Shown here piece by piece: positions 8,363-16,761 of a stretch of 23,901 nucleotides of DNA. Below the pieces are notes generated by a model, which was not told the origin of the DNA, did no database searches, and saw only the letters and a list, made by a program, of their open reading frames with translations. The position numbers and the translations under genes were made by a program. How positions within the stretch are numbered: the first letter of the stretch is position 1; each line of letters begins with the position of its first letter. This DNA comes from Bacillota bacterium (GTDB lineage Bacteria > Bacillota > Thermosediminibacteria > Thermosediminibacterales > Thermosediminibacteraceae): positions 1 to 23,901 of the forward strand of contig QGUT01000009.1 in NCBI GenBank assembly GCA_003242255.1, read 5' to 3'.

Positions 8363-9816
8363 CGCATTCTCCCCTTCTCCCTCAGGAATTCCCTGGCCAC
8401 TTCCCTGTCATCGAAGGGCAAGACTTTGTCCTTCACTATCTGGTAATTCTCGTGCCCTTTCCCGGCTATCAAAACCACATCACCTGCGGAGGCCATTTCT
8501 ATGGCCCTCTCTATCGCTGCTCTCCGGTCCACTATTTTTTCGTATTTGCTGGTTTCATCCAGGCCTTCCTCGATGTCCCTTATAATCGCTTCTGGATCTT
8601 CGCTCCTGGGGTTGTCGGAAGTTATAATGAAGTAGTCCGAGTACCTGGCAACGACCTTTCCCATGAGGGGCCGCTTGGTCCTGTCCCTGTCTCCGCCAGC
8701 CCCGAACACGGTTATTATTTTGCCTTTAGCGAAGGACTTTATGGTATTTAAAACGTTCTCCAGGCCATCGGGGGTATGGGCGTAGTCCACTATGACCGTA
8801 AAATCCTGTCCTTCGTCCACCGGCTCGAACCTTCCTGGCACCCCCTTCACCTTTTCCAGCGCCTTCGCCATAGTGTCCAGGTCTATGCCGAGCAGCAGCC
8901 CAGCCGTAATGGCGGCAAGGGAGTTGTATACGCTAAATCTGCCGGGGACCCTGTAAACTACCGTCTTTCGCTCCCCATTGTAGACCACATCAAAGCTTAC
9001 CCCGTTCGAATCGATTTTCACATTCTCGGCCTTCACATCAGCCTTTTCTTCGATGCCGTAAGTCAAAAGGGGTATATCCAGTTCCCGGCACAGGCGCCGT
9101 CCGCTCGGATCGTCGGCGTTTATGGCCGCCTTCCTGGAAAGATAAAACAATTTCTTCTTGGAAGAATAGTAGTCTTCAAAATTTTCGTGGAAATCCAGGT
9201 GGTCCTGGGTCAAATTGGTGAAAACTCCAACTTCGAACCTCACGCTATCCACCCGGTGGAGTTTGAGGGAGTGGGAAGAAACCTCCATAGAGACGTACTC
9301 CACTCCCTCCCTTTGCATTTCCGCAAAGATCCGGTTTAATTCCAGGGATTCAGGGGTGGTGCGCTCCGACGGCAAAAGTCGGTCTTTCATGCGTATACCC
9401 ACGGTGCCGATGACCCCGGTGGGGAAACCGGCCTCGTCGAGGATGGCCTTTATGAGGTAAGTAGTGGTCGTCTTGCCGTTGGTCCCGGTGACCCCTATTA
9501 CTTTCATTTTTTCCGAGGGCCTTCCGAAAAAGGTCGACGACGCTTCCGAAAGCGCCTTCCTGCTGTCCTTCACCCTCACGTAGAGGACATCGTCCTTTAA
9601 ATCCACATCCTTTTCGCCTATTACCGCCACCGCACCCTTTTCAATGGCCTCTCCTATAAAATCGTGCCCATCCAATTTGAATCCCGGAATTGCAACGAAA
9701 AGGCTTCCCTTTTCAACCTTCCTCGAATCGTAAGCTATGCTCTTTATATCGATGTCCTTAGGTCCTTTTACGCTCAAAATCTCGCTTAAATTCTCCAGTA
9801 GAAGTGTTGCTTTCAT
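8359..9816 (-). CDS. murE: UDP-N-acetylmuramoyl-L-alanyl-D-glutamate--2,6-diaminopimelate ligase
   Basis: MurE adds the third amino acid of the stem peptide. The 485-residue product has an N-terminal AYDSRKVEKGSLFVAIPG domain, the P-loop GTNGKTTTT (about 111-119), NLTQDHLDFH (about 201-210), DYAHTPDGLENVL and GAGGDRDRTKRPLMG. The specificity motif DNPR (about 401-404) is the one known to select meso-diaminopimelate rather than lysine, so the organism most likely has A1-gamma type, DAP-linked peptidoglycan. The start is ATG at 9816. It overlaps murF by 4 bases and follows the PBP gene after a 23-base gap. Confidence 0.96.
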   Translation of the reverse strand: MKATLLLENLSEILSVKGPKDIDIKSIAYDSRKVEKGSLFVAIPGFKLDGHDFIGEAIEKGAVAVIGEKDVDLKDDVLYVRVKDSRKALSEASSTFFGRPSEKMKVIGVTGTNGKTTTTYLIKAILDEAGFPTGVIGTVGIRMKDRLLPSERTTPESLELNRIFAEMQREGVEYVSMEVSSHSLKLHRVDSVRFEVGVFTNLTQDHLDFHENFEDYYSSKKKLFYLSRKAAINADDPSGRRLCRELDIPLLTYGIEEKADVKAENVKIDSNGVSFDVVYNGERKTVVYRVPGRFSVYNSLAAITAGLLLGIDLDTMAKALEKVKGVPGRFEPVDEGQDFTVIVDYAHTPDGLENVLNTIKSFAKGKIITVFGAGGDRDRTKRPLMGKVVARYSDYFIITSDNPRSEDPEAIIRDIEEGLDETSKYEKIVDRRAAIERAIEMASAGDVVLIAGKGHENYQIVKDKVLPFDDREVAREFLREKGRMR

Positions 9817-9839
9817 TGCCCCATTCCCTTCCTTGCAAA

Positions 9840-11939
9840 TCAGTTTTTTCCACCGCTGCCCGTCGTTCCCGGCGGTTCAAAAAACACCTGTACCACGGTG
9901 CCGATCTCCACTTCAGCCCCGGCCGGGGGATTTTGCTTCACGGCAAAGCCGCTGCCTTTTATATCAATTCTTAACCCTACGGCGTTCAAGATTTCACTTG
10001 CCTCCCTCATGGTCCTGCCAGTCAAATCCGGGACGGTGGCTGGATTTTTATCGGTCTTTGCATCTGATACTTTGAGTAATACGGTGGAGCCCGCCGACAC
10101 TTTCGAATCGGGCTCCGGCACCTGGTCGTAGACCACCAGTCCCTCGCCCTCCACTCGAGCCGACAGCTTGTGCTTTGCGAGAAGCTGCTTGGCGTCTTCG
10201 ATGTACAGATTCCTGACGTCCGGCACTTTCACGGACTCTTTCGATTCGCTTTCGCTAGTTTCGGGTTTTACGCCCTTGTACTTTAAGATGTCGGCCATCA
10301 CCTTCTGGAATACGGGGGCGGCTATCTGTCCTCCGTAATATATTCCCGCCGAGGGCTCATCTATGATAACCAGGACCACGAACTGCGGATCGTCGGCCGG
10401 CGCAAAGCCCACGAAGGAAGCCACGTACTTCCCGTCGGCGTATTTTTCGGCAGTGCCGGTTTTGCCGGCCACTTTGTATCCTTCGATCTTCGCTCTGCCG
10501 CCCGTGCCGTTTTCTACTACGCTTTCTAAAAGGCTCTTCAGTTCCCTCGCCGTATCTTCCGATATAACCTGCCTTACCAGCCTGGGTTTGAATTCCTGAA
10601 TTACATTTCCTTCATCGTCCACCAGAGCCTTGGCCAGGTGTGGCGCCATCATCTTCCCGTCGTTGGCCACCGTCGCCACAGCTGTGATCATCTGGATCGG
10701 AGTCACCGAAATTCCCTGGCCGAAAGAAATGGTGGCCAGTTCCACCGGTCCCACTTTGTCAGGATTAAATATGCCTTTCGCTTCCCCAGGGAGGTCAATA
10801 CCCGTGGTTTCTCCGAAGCCGAAACCCTTTATGTACTTAATAAATTTTTCTTTTCCCATTTCGGTGGCGACCTCGACAAAGCCCGGGTTGCAGGAATTCT
10901 GTATCACCTGGGCAAAAGTCTGGCTGCCGTGGCCACCAGCTCTCCAGCAGCCTATTCTGACGCCCGCTACCACCACGTAACCGGGATCGTAAAAACTATC
11001 GTTGGGGCTGACGACACCCTCTTCCAGGGCAGCTGCCGCCGTCACTATCTTAAAAGTCGAACCGGGTTCGTAGGTATCTGATACGGCGCTGTTCCTCCAT
11101 ATTTGGGAAGAATATTCCTTGTAATTGTTGGGATCATAATCGGGCTTGTTGGCCAGGGCCAAAATTTCCCCCGTCTTTGGGTCCATTACTATTATTGTTC
11201 CCTTCTTGGCCTCATTTTCTGCAAGAGCTTTTTCCAATTCCCTTTCGGCTATGTGCTGTATCACCTTGTCGATGGTGAGCACCAGGTTCAATCCCTCTTC
11301 GGGAGGGATATATTTCTCCAGCCCAAAGGGAAGTTCTCTGCTCAAAGCATCTTTTTCCGATACTATCCTTCCCGGCACCCCTTTTAAATACTTGTCGTAA
11401 ATCAGTTCAACTCCGTCCAGCCCCTGGCTGTCGATGCCGGTAAACCCCAGCACGTGGGATGCTAAATTTTTTTCGGGATAAAACCTCTTGCTCTCGTCGG
11501 TAAAATAAATTCCCTTTAAATTGAGCTTTCTTACGGCTTCCGCTTCTTCGTCGCTGATTTTCCTCTTTATAAAAATGGAACCCTTCTTCTTTTCTTTTGC
11601 TTCTTTGAGGGTTTTAACGAGCGTTTCCTCGTCTATATTCAAAATCGGCGAAAGCAAGGCGGCGGTTCTTTCCACGTCCTCAATATCTGGGGGACTTGCC
11701 ATAACCGACTTGGCGCTGGCGCTTATGGCCAGCGGGTTCATATTCCTGTCGTATATGGTTCCTCTTTTCGGTTCCACCGGCGAATCCCTTGTCCACTGTT
11801 CTATCGCCTTGGACCTTAGCTCGTCGCCGCGGACAAACTGAATATAAAAAACCCTTACCGCGAGGACGACGTTCAGCGCGAAGCAAAATAAGAGCAGAAA
11901 AACCAATCGTTTCCTTACTGTCTTGCTGCCGCGGGCCAT
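9840..11939 (-). CDS. spoVD: Class B penicillin-binding protein with two PASTA domains, SpoVD/FtsI type
   Basis: This is a membrane-anchored transpeptidase that cross-links stem peptides. Taking ATG at 11939 as start, it has 699 residues. There is a short basic N-terminus, one transmembrane helix (about 11-33), and the class B dimerisation domain with RGTIYDR (about 59-65). The transpeptidase domain has Ser-Thr-Phe-Lys (Ser294, Lys297), Ser349-Cys-Asn351 and KTGT (493-496). Two PASTA repeats follow (about 571-637 and 640-695). An upstream in-frame TTG at 11972 overlaps ftsL but has no good ribosome site, while ATG 11939 has AGGGGGA 6 bases away. Only one class B PBP is in this cluster, whereas Bacillus has two (pbpB, spoVD), so it may serve division, sporulation or both. 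The symbol is by domain layout. Confidence 0.92.
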   Translation of the reverse strand: MARGSKTVRKRLVFLLLFCFALNVVLAVRVFYIQFVRGDELRSKAIEQWTRDSPVEPKRGTIYDRNMNPLAISASAKSVMASPPDIEDVERTAALLSPILNIDEETLVKTLKEAKEKKKGSIFIKRKISDEEAEAVRKLNLKGIYFTDESKRFYPEKNLASHVLGFTGIDSQGLDGVELIYDKYLKGVPGRIVSEKDALSRELPFGLEKYIPPEEGLNLVLTIDKVIQHIAERELEKALAENEAKKGTIIVMDPKTGEILALANKPDYDPNNYKEYSSQIWRNSAVSDTYEPGSTFKIVTAAAALEEGVVSPNDSFYDPGYVVVAGVRIGCWRAGGHGSQTFAQVIQNSCNPGFVEVATEMGKEKFIKYIKGFGFGETTGIDLPGEAKGIFNPDKVGPVELATISFGQGISVTPIQMITAVATVANDGKMMAPHLAKALVDDEGNVIQEFKPRLVRQVISEDTARELKSLLESVVENGTGGRAKIEGYKVAGKTGTAEKYADGKYVASFVGFAPADDPQFVVLVIIDEPSAGIYYGGQIAAPVFQKVMADILKYKGVKPETSESESKESVKVPDVRNLYIEDAKQLLAKHKLSARVEGEGLVVYDQVPEPDSKVSAGSTVLLKVSDAKTDKNPATVPDLTGRTMREASEILNAVGLRIDIKGSGFAVKQNPPAGAEVEIGTVVQVFFEPPGTTGSGGKN

Positions 11940-11961
11940 GGAAAATCCCCCTGTAAGTAGC

Positions 11962-12318
11962 TTATCTTTCAAGGTATATTATCTGTTCCTGATCGGGCTC
12001 CTGCATCTTTAAAATGGATTTTGCGATCTTCTCTATCCTTTCGGTAGACTTTAAATCCGCTACCTTGACTTTCAGGATTTCGTTTTCGCTGGAAATCTTC
12101 GCTGCTTCAGCTTTTAATTTCTCAATTTTGTACTGGGTCTCGACGATAAAGGCGTATCTTACAAGAAGCAGCAATATCGCCAGGGTCACTGCAATGACGT
12201 TCAGTATGTACCGAACTTTTGTCTGGACAGAAGCCTTCGCCCTTCTCGCAGGCTGCTCCATCGGACGGGGCAAGTATTGCTGCTTCCAGCGATAAGAAGT
12301 TTTCGGGGCTACTACCAC
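11962..12318 (-). CDS. ftsL: FtsL-like septum protein (single transmembrane helix plus coiled coil)
   Basis: A product of about 118 residues with a basic, proline-containing cytoplasmic N-terminus, one hydrophobic helix (VIAVTLAILLLLVRYAFI), then a short extracytoplasmic coiled coil rich in Lys, Glu and Leu. This is the FtsL/DivIC layout, and its position between rsmH and the class B PBP is where ftsL always lies. FtsL-type proteins bridge the division PBP and DivIB at the septum. Sequence conservation in the family is low, so the call rests on topology and context. I chose GTG at 12318, because AGGGAG lies 8 bases before it. The GTG at 12327 overlaps that same ribosome site and is less likely. 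Confidence 0.85.
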   Translation of the reverse strand: MVVAPKTSYRWKQQYLPRPMEQPARRAKASVQTKVRYILNVIAVTLAILLLLVRYAFIVETQYKIEKLKAEAAKISSENEILKVKVADLKSTERIEKIAKSILKMQEPDQEQIIYLER

Positions 12319-12335
12319 TTTATTCACTCCCTTTG

Positions 12336-13277
12336 CTAATTAGAACTCAGCTTCTCTGCCGCTCTCAATTTGGCGCTCCGCGCTCTCGGATTTATATTTA
12401 CCTCCTCCTCGGACGGCAATACGGGTTTCGGGGTGAGCACCTTCACTTCCTTTTTTCTATTGCAAGTGCACACAGGAACGTCTTTGGGGCAGGTGCAACC
12501 CCGGGCAAGTTCCTTTAAAGTGTGCTTTACTATTCGGTCTTCCAGCGAGTGAAACGTAATGACGCATATCCTGCCGCCCGGTTTCAAGACCTCAACGGCG
12601 TCCTTCAAGCTCTGGGACAGAATCTCCAGTTCATCGTTTACGAAAATCCTCAGAGCCTGAAAGGTCCTCTTGGCCGGATGAGGCCCTTGCCTTCGGGCTC
12701 TGGCGGGAATGGCATCTTTTATGATGTCTACCAATTCCCCGGTCCTTTCGATGGGCTTTATCTTTCTCCTTTCGCATATGAACTCGGCGATTCGGTCGGC
12801 CCACCTCTCTTCGCCGTATTCCCTTATTATTCTCGCCAGTTCCTTTTTATCCAGCTGGTTCACCGCATCTCTTGCGCTGAACTTCTGGCTCCGGTCCATC
12901 CTCATGTCCAGCGGGGCATCCTGCATATAAGAAAAACCCCGGTTTTTCTCGTCCAGCTGATACGAAGACACGCCCAGGTCGAATACGACGCCGTCCACCT
13001 TCTCAAAACCGAGATTGCGGAGTATGTCCTTGATATTTTTGAAATTATCGTGGACTACCACCACATTAGGAAAAGCTGAAAATTTTTCTCTCGCATTTTT
13101 AACCGCATCTTCGTCCCGGTCAATCCCTATGGCCTTTCCTTCGACTCCTATTCTCTTTAAAATTTCCAAAAAGTGGCCGCCCCCACCCAGGGTGGCATCC
13201 ACGTAGATTCCGCCCAATTTCGGGTCCAGCAGCTCTATGGTCTCCCTCAGGAGTACCGGTTTATGAACGAATTCCAT
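12336..13277 (-). CDS. rsmH: 16S rRNA (cytosine(1402)-N4)-methyltransferase
   Basis: RsmH (MraW) uses S-adenosylmethionine to N4-methylate C1402 in the decoding centre of 16S rRNA. The 313-residue product begins HKPVLLRETIELL. It has the SAM-binding DATLGGGGH motif (about 27-35), VFDLGVSSYQLDE, RGFSYMQDAPLDMRMD and the C-terminal FHSLEDRIVK segment, all family signatures. The C-terminus contains a Cys-rich stretch (CTCPKDVPVCTC), common in Gram-positive RsmH. ATG at 13277 has AGGTGG 6 bases upstream. It starts 10 bases after mraZ, as in most bacteria. Confidence 0.96.
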   Translation of the reverse strand: MEFVHKPVLLRETIELLDPKLGGIYVDATLGGGGHFLEILKRIGVEGKAIGIDRDEDAVKNAREKFSAFPNVVVVHDNFKNIKDILRNLGFEKVDGVVFDLGVSSYQLDEKNRGFSYMQDAPLDMRMDRSQKFSARDAVNQLDKKELARIIREYGEERWADRIAEFICERRKIKPIERTGELVDIIKDAIPARARRQGPHPAKRTFQALRIFVNDELEILSQSLKDAVEVLKPGGRICVITFHSLEDRIVKHTLKELARGCTCPKDVPVCTCNRKKEVKVLTPKPVLPSEEEVNINPRARSAKLRAAEKLSSN

Positions 13278-13287
13278 TTTGCACCAC

Positions 13288-13719
13288 CTATATGCCCAGT
13301 TCCACCATGTTTTCGGCTATCTCTTCGTAAGAATCCTCCGCTTCCCTGCTGTAAGCTTCCCATTCTTTGGCGCTCCATATCTCCGCCCGGTTGGAAACTC
13401 CTATTATCACTACATCCTTTTCTATCCGCGCGTACTCCCTCAGCATGGGGGGAATCAAAATCCTCCCCTGTTTGTCCAGTTCCACTTCCACAGCGCCGGA
13501 AAAAAAGAACCTTATAAAAGCCCTGGCTTCTTTCTTAGTCAGGGGAAGCGCCTTTAGTTTCTGTTCCAGGGCACTCCACTCACTCTTAGGATATACAAAC
13601 AGACACCGGTCTAAACCCTTGGTGAGAATGAAACTTTCTCCCAACTGTTCCCGGAACTTGGAAGGAATGATCAATCTTCCTTTCGGGTCCAGCGTATGCT
13701 GAAATTGCCCCATCAGCAT
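13288..13719 (-). CDS. mraZ: MraZ transcriptional regulator, first gene of the dcw cluster
   Basis: MraZ is an AbrB-fold DNA-binding ring protein that controls its own operon. From ATG at 13719 the product is 143 residues, exactly the family norm, and opens with MLMGQFQHTLDPKGRLIIPSKF. A second SpoVT/AbrB-like half has LDKQGRILIPPMLREYA, giving the usual internal duplication. A longer reading frame from 13755 exists, but it would put the ribosome site GGGGAG (9 bases before 13719) inside the gene, so I reject it. Direct AAAGTGG repeats upstream are its likely operator. Confidence 0.96.
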   Translation of the reverse strand: MLMGQFQHTLDPKGRLIIPSKFREQLGESFILTKGLDRCLFVYPKSEWSALEQKLKALPLTKKEARAFIRFFFSGAVEVELDKQGRILIPPMLREYARIEKDVVIIGVSNRAEIWSAKEWEAYSREAEDSYEEIAENMVELGI

Positions 13720-13740
13720 TTCCCTGCGCTCCCCTTTGGT

Positions 13741-13788
13741 GGACTTTCCCTCCACTTTCCTCCACTTTATACCACTTTAACTATTCTA
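13741..13788 (-). promoter_or_regulatory. MraZ operator: AAAGTGG direct repeats, with possible -10 element
   Basis: On the minus strand AAAGTGG occurs three times, at 13778-13772, 13768-13762 and 13758-13752, with exactly 10-bp spacing (3-base gaps). A fourth degenerate copy, AAAGTCC, lies at 13747-13741. This matches the known MraZ binding architecture of tandem GTG(G)-core repeats about one helical turn apart. A TAGAAT hexamer at 13788-13783 directly precedes the boxes and could be a -10 element, though I see no good -35 at 17 bp. If so, MraZ would bind over the transcription start and early leader. Confidence 0.88.
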
Positions 13789-13817
13789 CGGAATGCTTTT
13801 AAAATCCTCCCATGCGA

Positions 13818-13858
13818 CAAAAAAAACAAATAAAATAAGTGAGGCTTTTGCCTCACTT
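13818..13858 (-). terminator. Intrinsic terminator of the M16 peptidase unit
   Basis: Read on the minus strand, AAGTGAGGC - AAAA - GCCTCACTT forms a perfect 9-bp stem (13858-13837), followed by ATTTTATTTG and a run of eight T. It lies 30 bases after the stop of the zinc peptidase gene and separates that unit from the mraZ operon. Confidence 0.9.
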
Positions 13859-13887
13859 TTCTCGTCAAAAAGTACTATTTTTATACA

Positions 13888-15156
13888 TTATTTTGGATAA
13901 ACCGTCGACACCGCCATACGATCTAAATCGAAAAATTGGTGAAGCCTCTTTTCTGCTTCATCAAAGCTGATATTTTTTAACACCTCGGGATAGTCGAAGA
14001 TATTGATATCCCGGTGGTGATACGACACGAAGGCGCTGGCTATGAATTCCAGAGAATTAAATCCCTGGATGTAATTCCCTAAGAATTTTTTCCGAACCCT
14101 TTCGAAGTCTTCTTCTTTCAGACCCTTTTCTTTTGCCTCATTTATGCTGGCGATCAGCCTTTCTTTCAGTTTTTCAGGATCTTTAGTTTCTCCGCCGATA
14201 GTGCAAAAACCGTATCCCTTTTGGCCTTCGTATTCGAAACTGAACCGGTCATCTATGAGCCCTTCTTCGTAAAGCTTTTCGTAAGTCCTGGTGCTCCTTC
14301 CGAAAATAATTTCCAGCAGCATGTTCGTGATGACTTCTTTTTTGAGAAGCTCGACACCGTCAAAGCCTACGTCGTTATCTTTAAATCCCATCGCAAAGAG
14401 CGGCCGCGTCACCGCCATCTTCACTTCCACGCTGGATCTGTTCACCGTGGGGCTTTCTTCCGGGTAGATTCTCTGGATTTCGCCTTGAAAGACCTTGCCC
14501 CTCTTGTTTTCCCGCTCCTCGATGATCTCGAAAACTCTGTCGGCATCGACGGGGCCGGTAACGAAAATCACCATGTTGCTCGGATGATAGAAGGTCTCGT
14601 AGCACTTGTAGAGGGTGTCCACGTCTATGTTCTGGATCGACTCCACGGTCCCCCCTATATCGTCTCTCACCGGGTGCCGGTGGTACATGGCTTTGAGGAG
14701 ATTGAGGATTACCTGCCACTCGGCTTCATCTTCGTACATCCTGAGTTCCTGGGTTATGATGCCCTTTTCCTTTTCCACACTTTCTTTCGTAAAGTAGGGG
14801 GTTTCTACGAATTCCAGCAGGAGCTTTAGACACTCTTCAAAATAGGAAGTCGTGGAAAAGAGGTAGGTGGTATTGGTATAGTTGGTATAGGCATTGGAAG
14901 AAGCCCCATATTCGGCGTATTTGTCAAATACGTTTCCGTAAGGCATGTCGAACATCTTGTGTTCCAGAAAGTGGGCTATCCCTTCGGGCACTTTAATCCT
15001 CTCGCCCGTGGTCGGCACCACGAATTCGTTGTCTATAGAACCGTATTTGGTGGAATAAACGGCGAACACCTTGTTGAAATTTTTTTTCGGCAAAACGTAG
15101 GCTTTGAGCCCGTTATCAAACTGTCTGAACAACAGGTTTTCTCCCATGAAATTCAC
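13888..15156 (-). CDS. M16-family zinc peptidase, catalytic (HxxEH) subunit, YmfH-like
   Basis: A 422-residue M16 (pitrilysin/processing-peptidase) protein. The inverted zinc motif HFLEH is at about 62-66, with downstream Glu130 and Glu137 matching the second and third acidic positions of the family. It is preceded by VPEGIAH and followed by NAYTNYTNTTY. The second half is a degenerate M16 repeat. I chose GTG at 15156 because AGGAGG lies 8 bases upstream; the GTG at 15165 is inside that ribosome site. The gene follows a non-catalytic M16 gene by 15 bases. The pair resembles Bacillus ymfF-ymfH and probably forms a cytoplasmic heterodimeric peptidase. Its substrate is unknown. Confidence 0.9.
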   Translation of the reverse strand: MNFMGENLLFRQFDNGLKAYVLPKKNFNKVFAVYSTKYGSIDNEFVVPTTGERIKVPEGIAHFLEHKMFDMPYGNVFDKYAEYGASSNAYTNYTNTTYLFSTTSYFEECLKLLLEFVETPYFTKESVEKEKGIITQELRMYEDEAEWQVILNLLKAMYHRHPVRDDIGGTVESIQNIDVDTLYKCYETFYHPSNMVIFVTGPVDADRVFEIIEERENKRGKVFQGEIQRIYPEESPTVNRSSVEVKMAVTRPLFAMGFKDNDVGFDGVELLKKEVITNMLLEIIFGRSTRTYEKLYEEGLIDDRFSFEYEGQKGYGFCTIGGETKDPEKLKERLIASINEAKEKGLKEEDFERVRKKFLGNYIQGFNSLEFIASAFVSYHHRDINIFDYPEVLKNISFDEAEKRLHQFFDLDRMAVSTVYPK

Positions 15157-15171
15157 AGTCCTCACCTCCTG

Positions 15172-16440
15172 CTACTTTCTGTTGAGAAAATATACGGTAT
15201 CCAGCTTTACCTTTTGGGCCACCCTGGCCACATCTTCTTTGGTCACATTCCATACTTTTTCGATTATCTCCTGGATAGACTCTTCGATGCCGTTTATGAT
15301 GCCGTCTAAGTAAAGGCTTATGATCATGGCCGGGCTGTCCTCAGCTTCCTTTAAAGAATTCACCAGGGCCTTTTTGGAACTGTCGAATTCGTAGTCGGAA
15401 ATGCGCCCATCTTTTATATCGTCCAGTTGTTCCCTGACTATTTTTACGGCCCTTTCCATTTTATCAAAATCGATGCCGCAGCTGGCCATCATCAAGCCTT
15501 TGCTCTTTTCCAATCGCGAAAAAGCATAGTACGCGAGGCTTTCTTTTTCCCTCACATTTCGAAAGAGTTTGGAATGGGGTCCGCCACCGAAAACGCTGTT
15601 TAAAACCATCAGGGCATAATAATCTTCGTCGCCGTATTTTACGCCGGTCCTGAAACCCAAGGAGAGTTTCCCCTGATTTACATCCTGCTTCTCCTCCACG
15701 AATTTTTCCCTTTCCACATCTTTTACCACAACGGAGCCGGGAATTTTTTCTTCGCGGCGCTCGTTGGAAAAAAGTCGGTTCAACTTGTCATAAATTCTCT
15801 CCTCATCTACTTCTCCCAAAACGAAGATGTCCGCCGGCCGGGTCTTCAGTACCATTTTATAAAAATCGTAGAGTTCTTCACTGCTTATTCCCGACAAATC
15901 CGAGACGCTGCCGTATTTGTAGACGCTAAAGGGTTCCCCCTTGCACATTTCCTGAAAGCATCTTTCTATGGCGTAGTTGAATTTGTCGTTGAAGAGGGCC
16001 TCGATGTTCCTCTTGAGGACATCTTTTTCCTGCTCCACGTAATCTTTCTTAAAGCCGGACCCTTCGGTCAAGGGGTTTAACAGGACGTCTCTAAAAAGCT
16101 CCAGGCCCTCATCGAAAATTTTATCGTTGGAACCGATGTATTTGGGATTCGCCATCTCTATGAAAAATTGAATTATCTGCCTTTCACCTTTTTTTATTAT
16201 ATCGGCTCCGAAATCGGCGCCGTAGAGTTCTTCCAGGTAAAGGCTGATGTGCCTTGAACTGGGAAACCGGTGGCTTCCTCTCTTCAATACAAAAGGAAGA
16301 AGCGCCGTCTTCGTCGCAGTGCTCTCATCCAAATTCTGGTGTATAAAAGCGCATACCGTCACGGTCTTGAATTTATCGGTAGAGTAGACGTAAAGATTTA
16401 TCCCGTTGTCCAAAGCCTTGCGTTTAAAGAGTCTGTCCAA
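15172..16440 (-). CDS. M16-family peptidase-like protein lacking the zinc motif, YmfF-like
   Basis: A 422-residue M16-fold protein in which the HxxEH position is degenerate (RHISLYLEEL), so it should not bind catalytic zinc. Its C-terminal half keeps GGGPHSKLFRNVREKESLAYYAFS, which carries the Arg/Tyr substrate-binding motif of M16 proteins. It would therefore complement the zinc-bearing partner encoded 15 bases downstream. The start is TTG at 16440, 8 bases after a strong GGAGGAGG; a GTG at 16473 would extend it by 11 residues but has poor ribosome-site spacing. No clear promoter is seen upstream. In the 142 bases between this start and the tRNA-Pro promoter I recognise nothing else. Confidence 0.85.
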   Translation of the reverse strand: MDRLFKRKALDNGINLYVYSTDKFKTVTVCAFIHQNLDESTATKTALLPFVLKRGSHRFPSSRHISLYLEELYGADFGADIIKKGERQIIQFFIEMANPKYIGSNDKIFDEGLELFRDVLLNPLTEGSGFKKDYVEQEKDVLKRNIEALFNDKFNYAIERCFQEMCKGEPFSVYKYGSVSDLSGISSEELYDFYKMVLKTRPADIFVLGEVDEERIYDKLNRLFSNERREEKIPGSVVVKDVEREKFVEEKQDVNQGKLSLGFRTGVKYGDEDYYALMVLNSVFGGGPHSKLFRNVREKESLAYYAFSRLEKSKGLMMASCGIDFDKMERAVKIVREQLDDIKDGRISDYEFDSSKKALVNSLKEAEDSPAMIISLYLDGIINGIEESIQEIIEKVWNVTKEDVARVAQKVKLDTVYFLNRK

Positions 16441-16582
16441 ACTTCCTACCTCCTCCACTAAAATTAAACTCACTTTCCTTTTATTTCTCCCTTTATTGAA
16501 AAAATCCTCTTATTCATCAGCAATTCAGCACCTATTTTTAGTTTATGCCATATCCCGGCCAGTTAATTGATTAAAAAAAGGT

Positions 16583-16611
16583 TTGAAAAATATCTGGGTT
16601 TATAGTATAAT
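16583..16611 (+). promoter_or_regulatory. Sigma-A promoter of tRNA-Pro
   Basis: TTGAAA (16583-16588), a 17-bp spacer, then a perfect TATAAT (16606-16611). The tRNA begins 10 bases downstream, which fits a very short 5' leader. Confidence 0.88.
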
Positions 16612-16620
16612 AAACTTCGT

Positions 16621-16697
16621 CGGGACGTAGCGCAGTTTGGTAGCGCGTTCGGTTCGGGTCCGAAAGGTCGTGGGTTCAAGTCCCGCCGTCCCGACCA
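16621..16697 (+). tRNA. tRNA-Pro (anticodon CGG)
   Basis: A 77-base cloverleaf with CCA encoded. The acceptor arms CGGGACG/CGTCCCG pair fully. The D stem is GCGC/GCGC with a TTTGGTA loop. The anticodon stem is TTCGG/CCGAA with loop TTCGGGT, so the anticodon is CGG at 16675-16677 with G following it, as in bacterial proline tRNAs (m1G37). The T arm is GTGGG/CCCGC around TTCAAGT. It reads CCG codons. It is transcribed alone from its own promoter, opposite to its neighbours. Confidence 0.96.
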
Positions 16698-16711
16698 TTT
16701 TTATTTTGCGC

Positions 16712-16752
16712 AAAAAAAGGTAAGCAACCGATCGGGTTGCTTACCTTTTTCG
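16712..16752. terminator. Bidirectional intrinsic terminator between tRNA-Pro and the aminotransferase gene
   Basis: GGTAAGCAACC (16719-16729) pairs perfectly with GGTTGCTTACC (16735-16745) around a 5-base loop. Seven A precede it and five T follow it, so a U-run is made in either direction. It ends the tRNA-Pro transcript on the plus strand and the convergent aminotransferase transcript on the minus strand. Confidence 0.92.
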
Positions 16753-16761
16753 TTTTTTCCG

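Noticed and set aside
11940..11972. N-terminal extension of the PASTA PBP from TTG at 11972, overlapping ftsL
   Set aside because: No ribosome binding site before the TTG, whereas ATG 11939 has AGGGGGA at ideal distance and gives a normal N-terminus.
13720..13755. Longer MraZ frame starting at 13755
   Set aside because: It would overlap the MraZ boxes and swallow the ribosome site; ATG 13719 gives the exact family length of 143.
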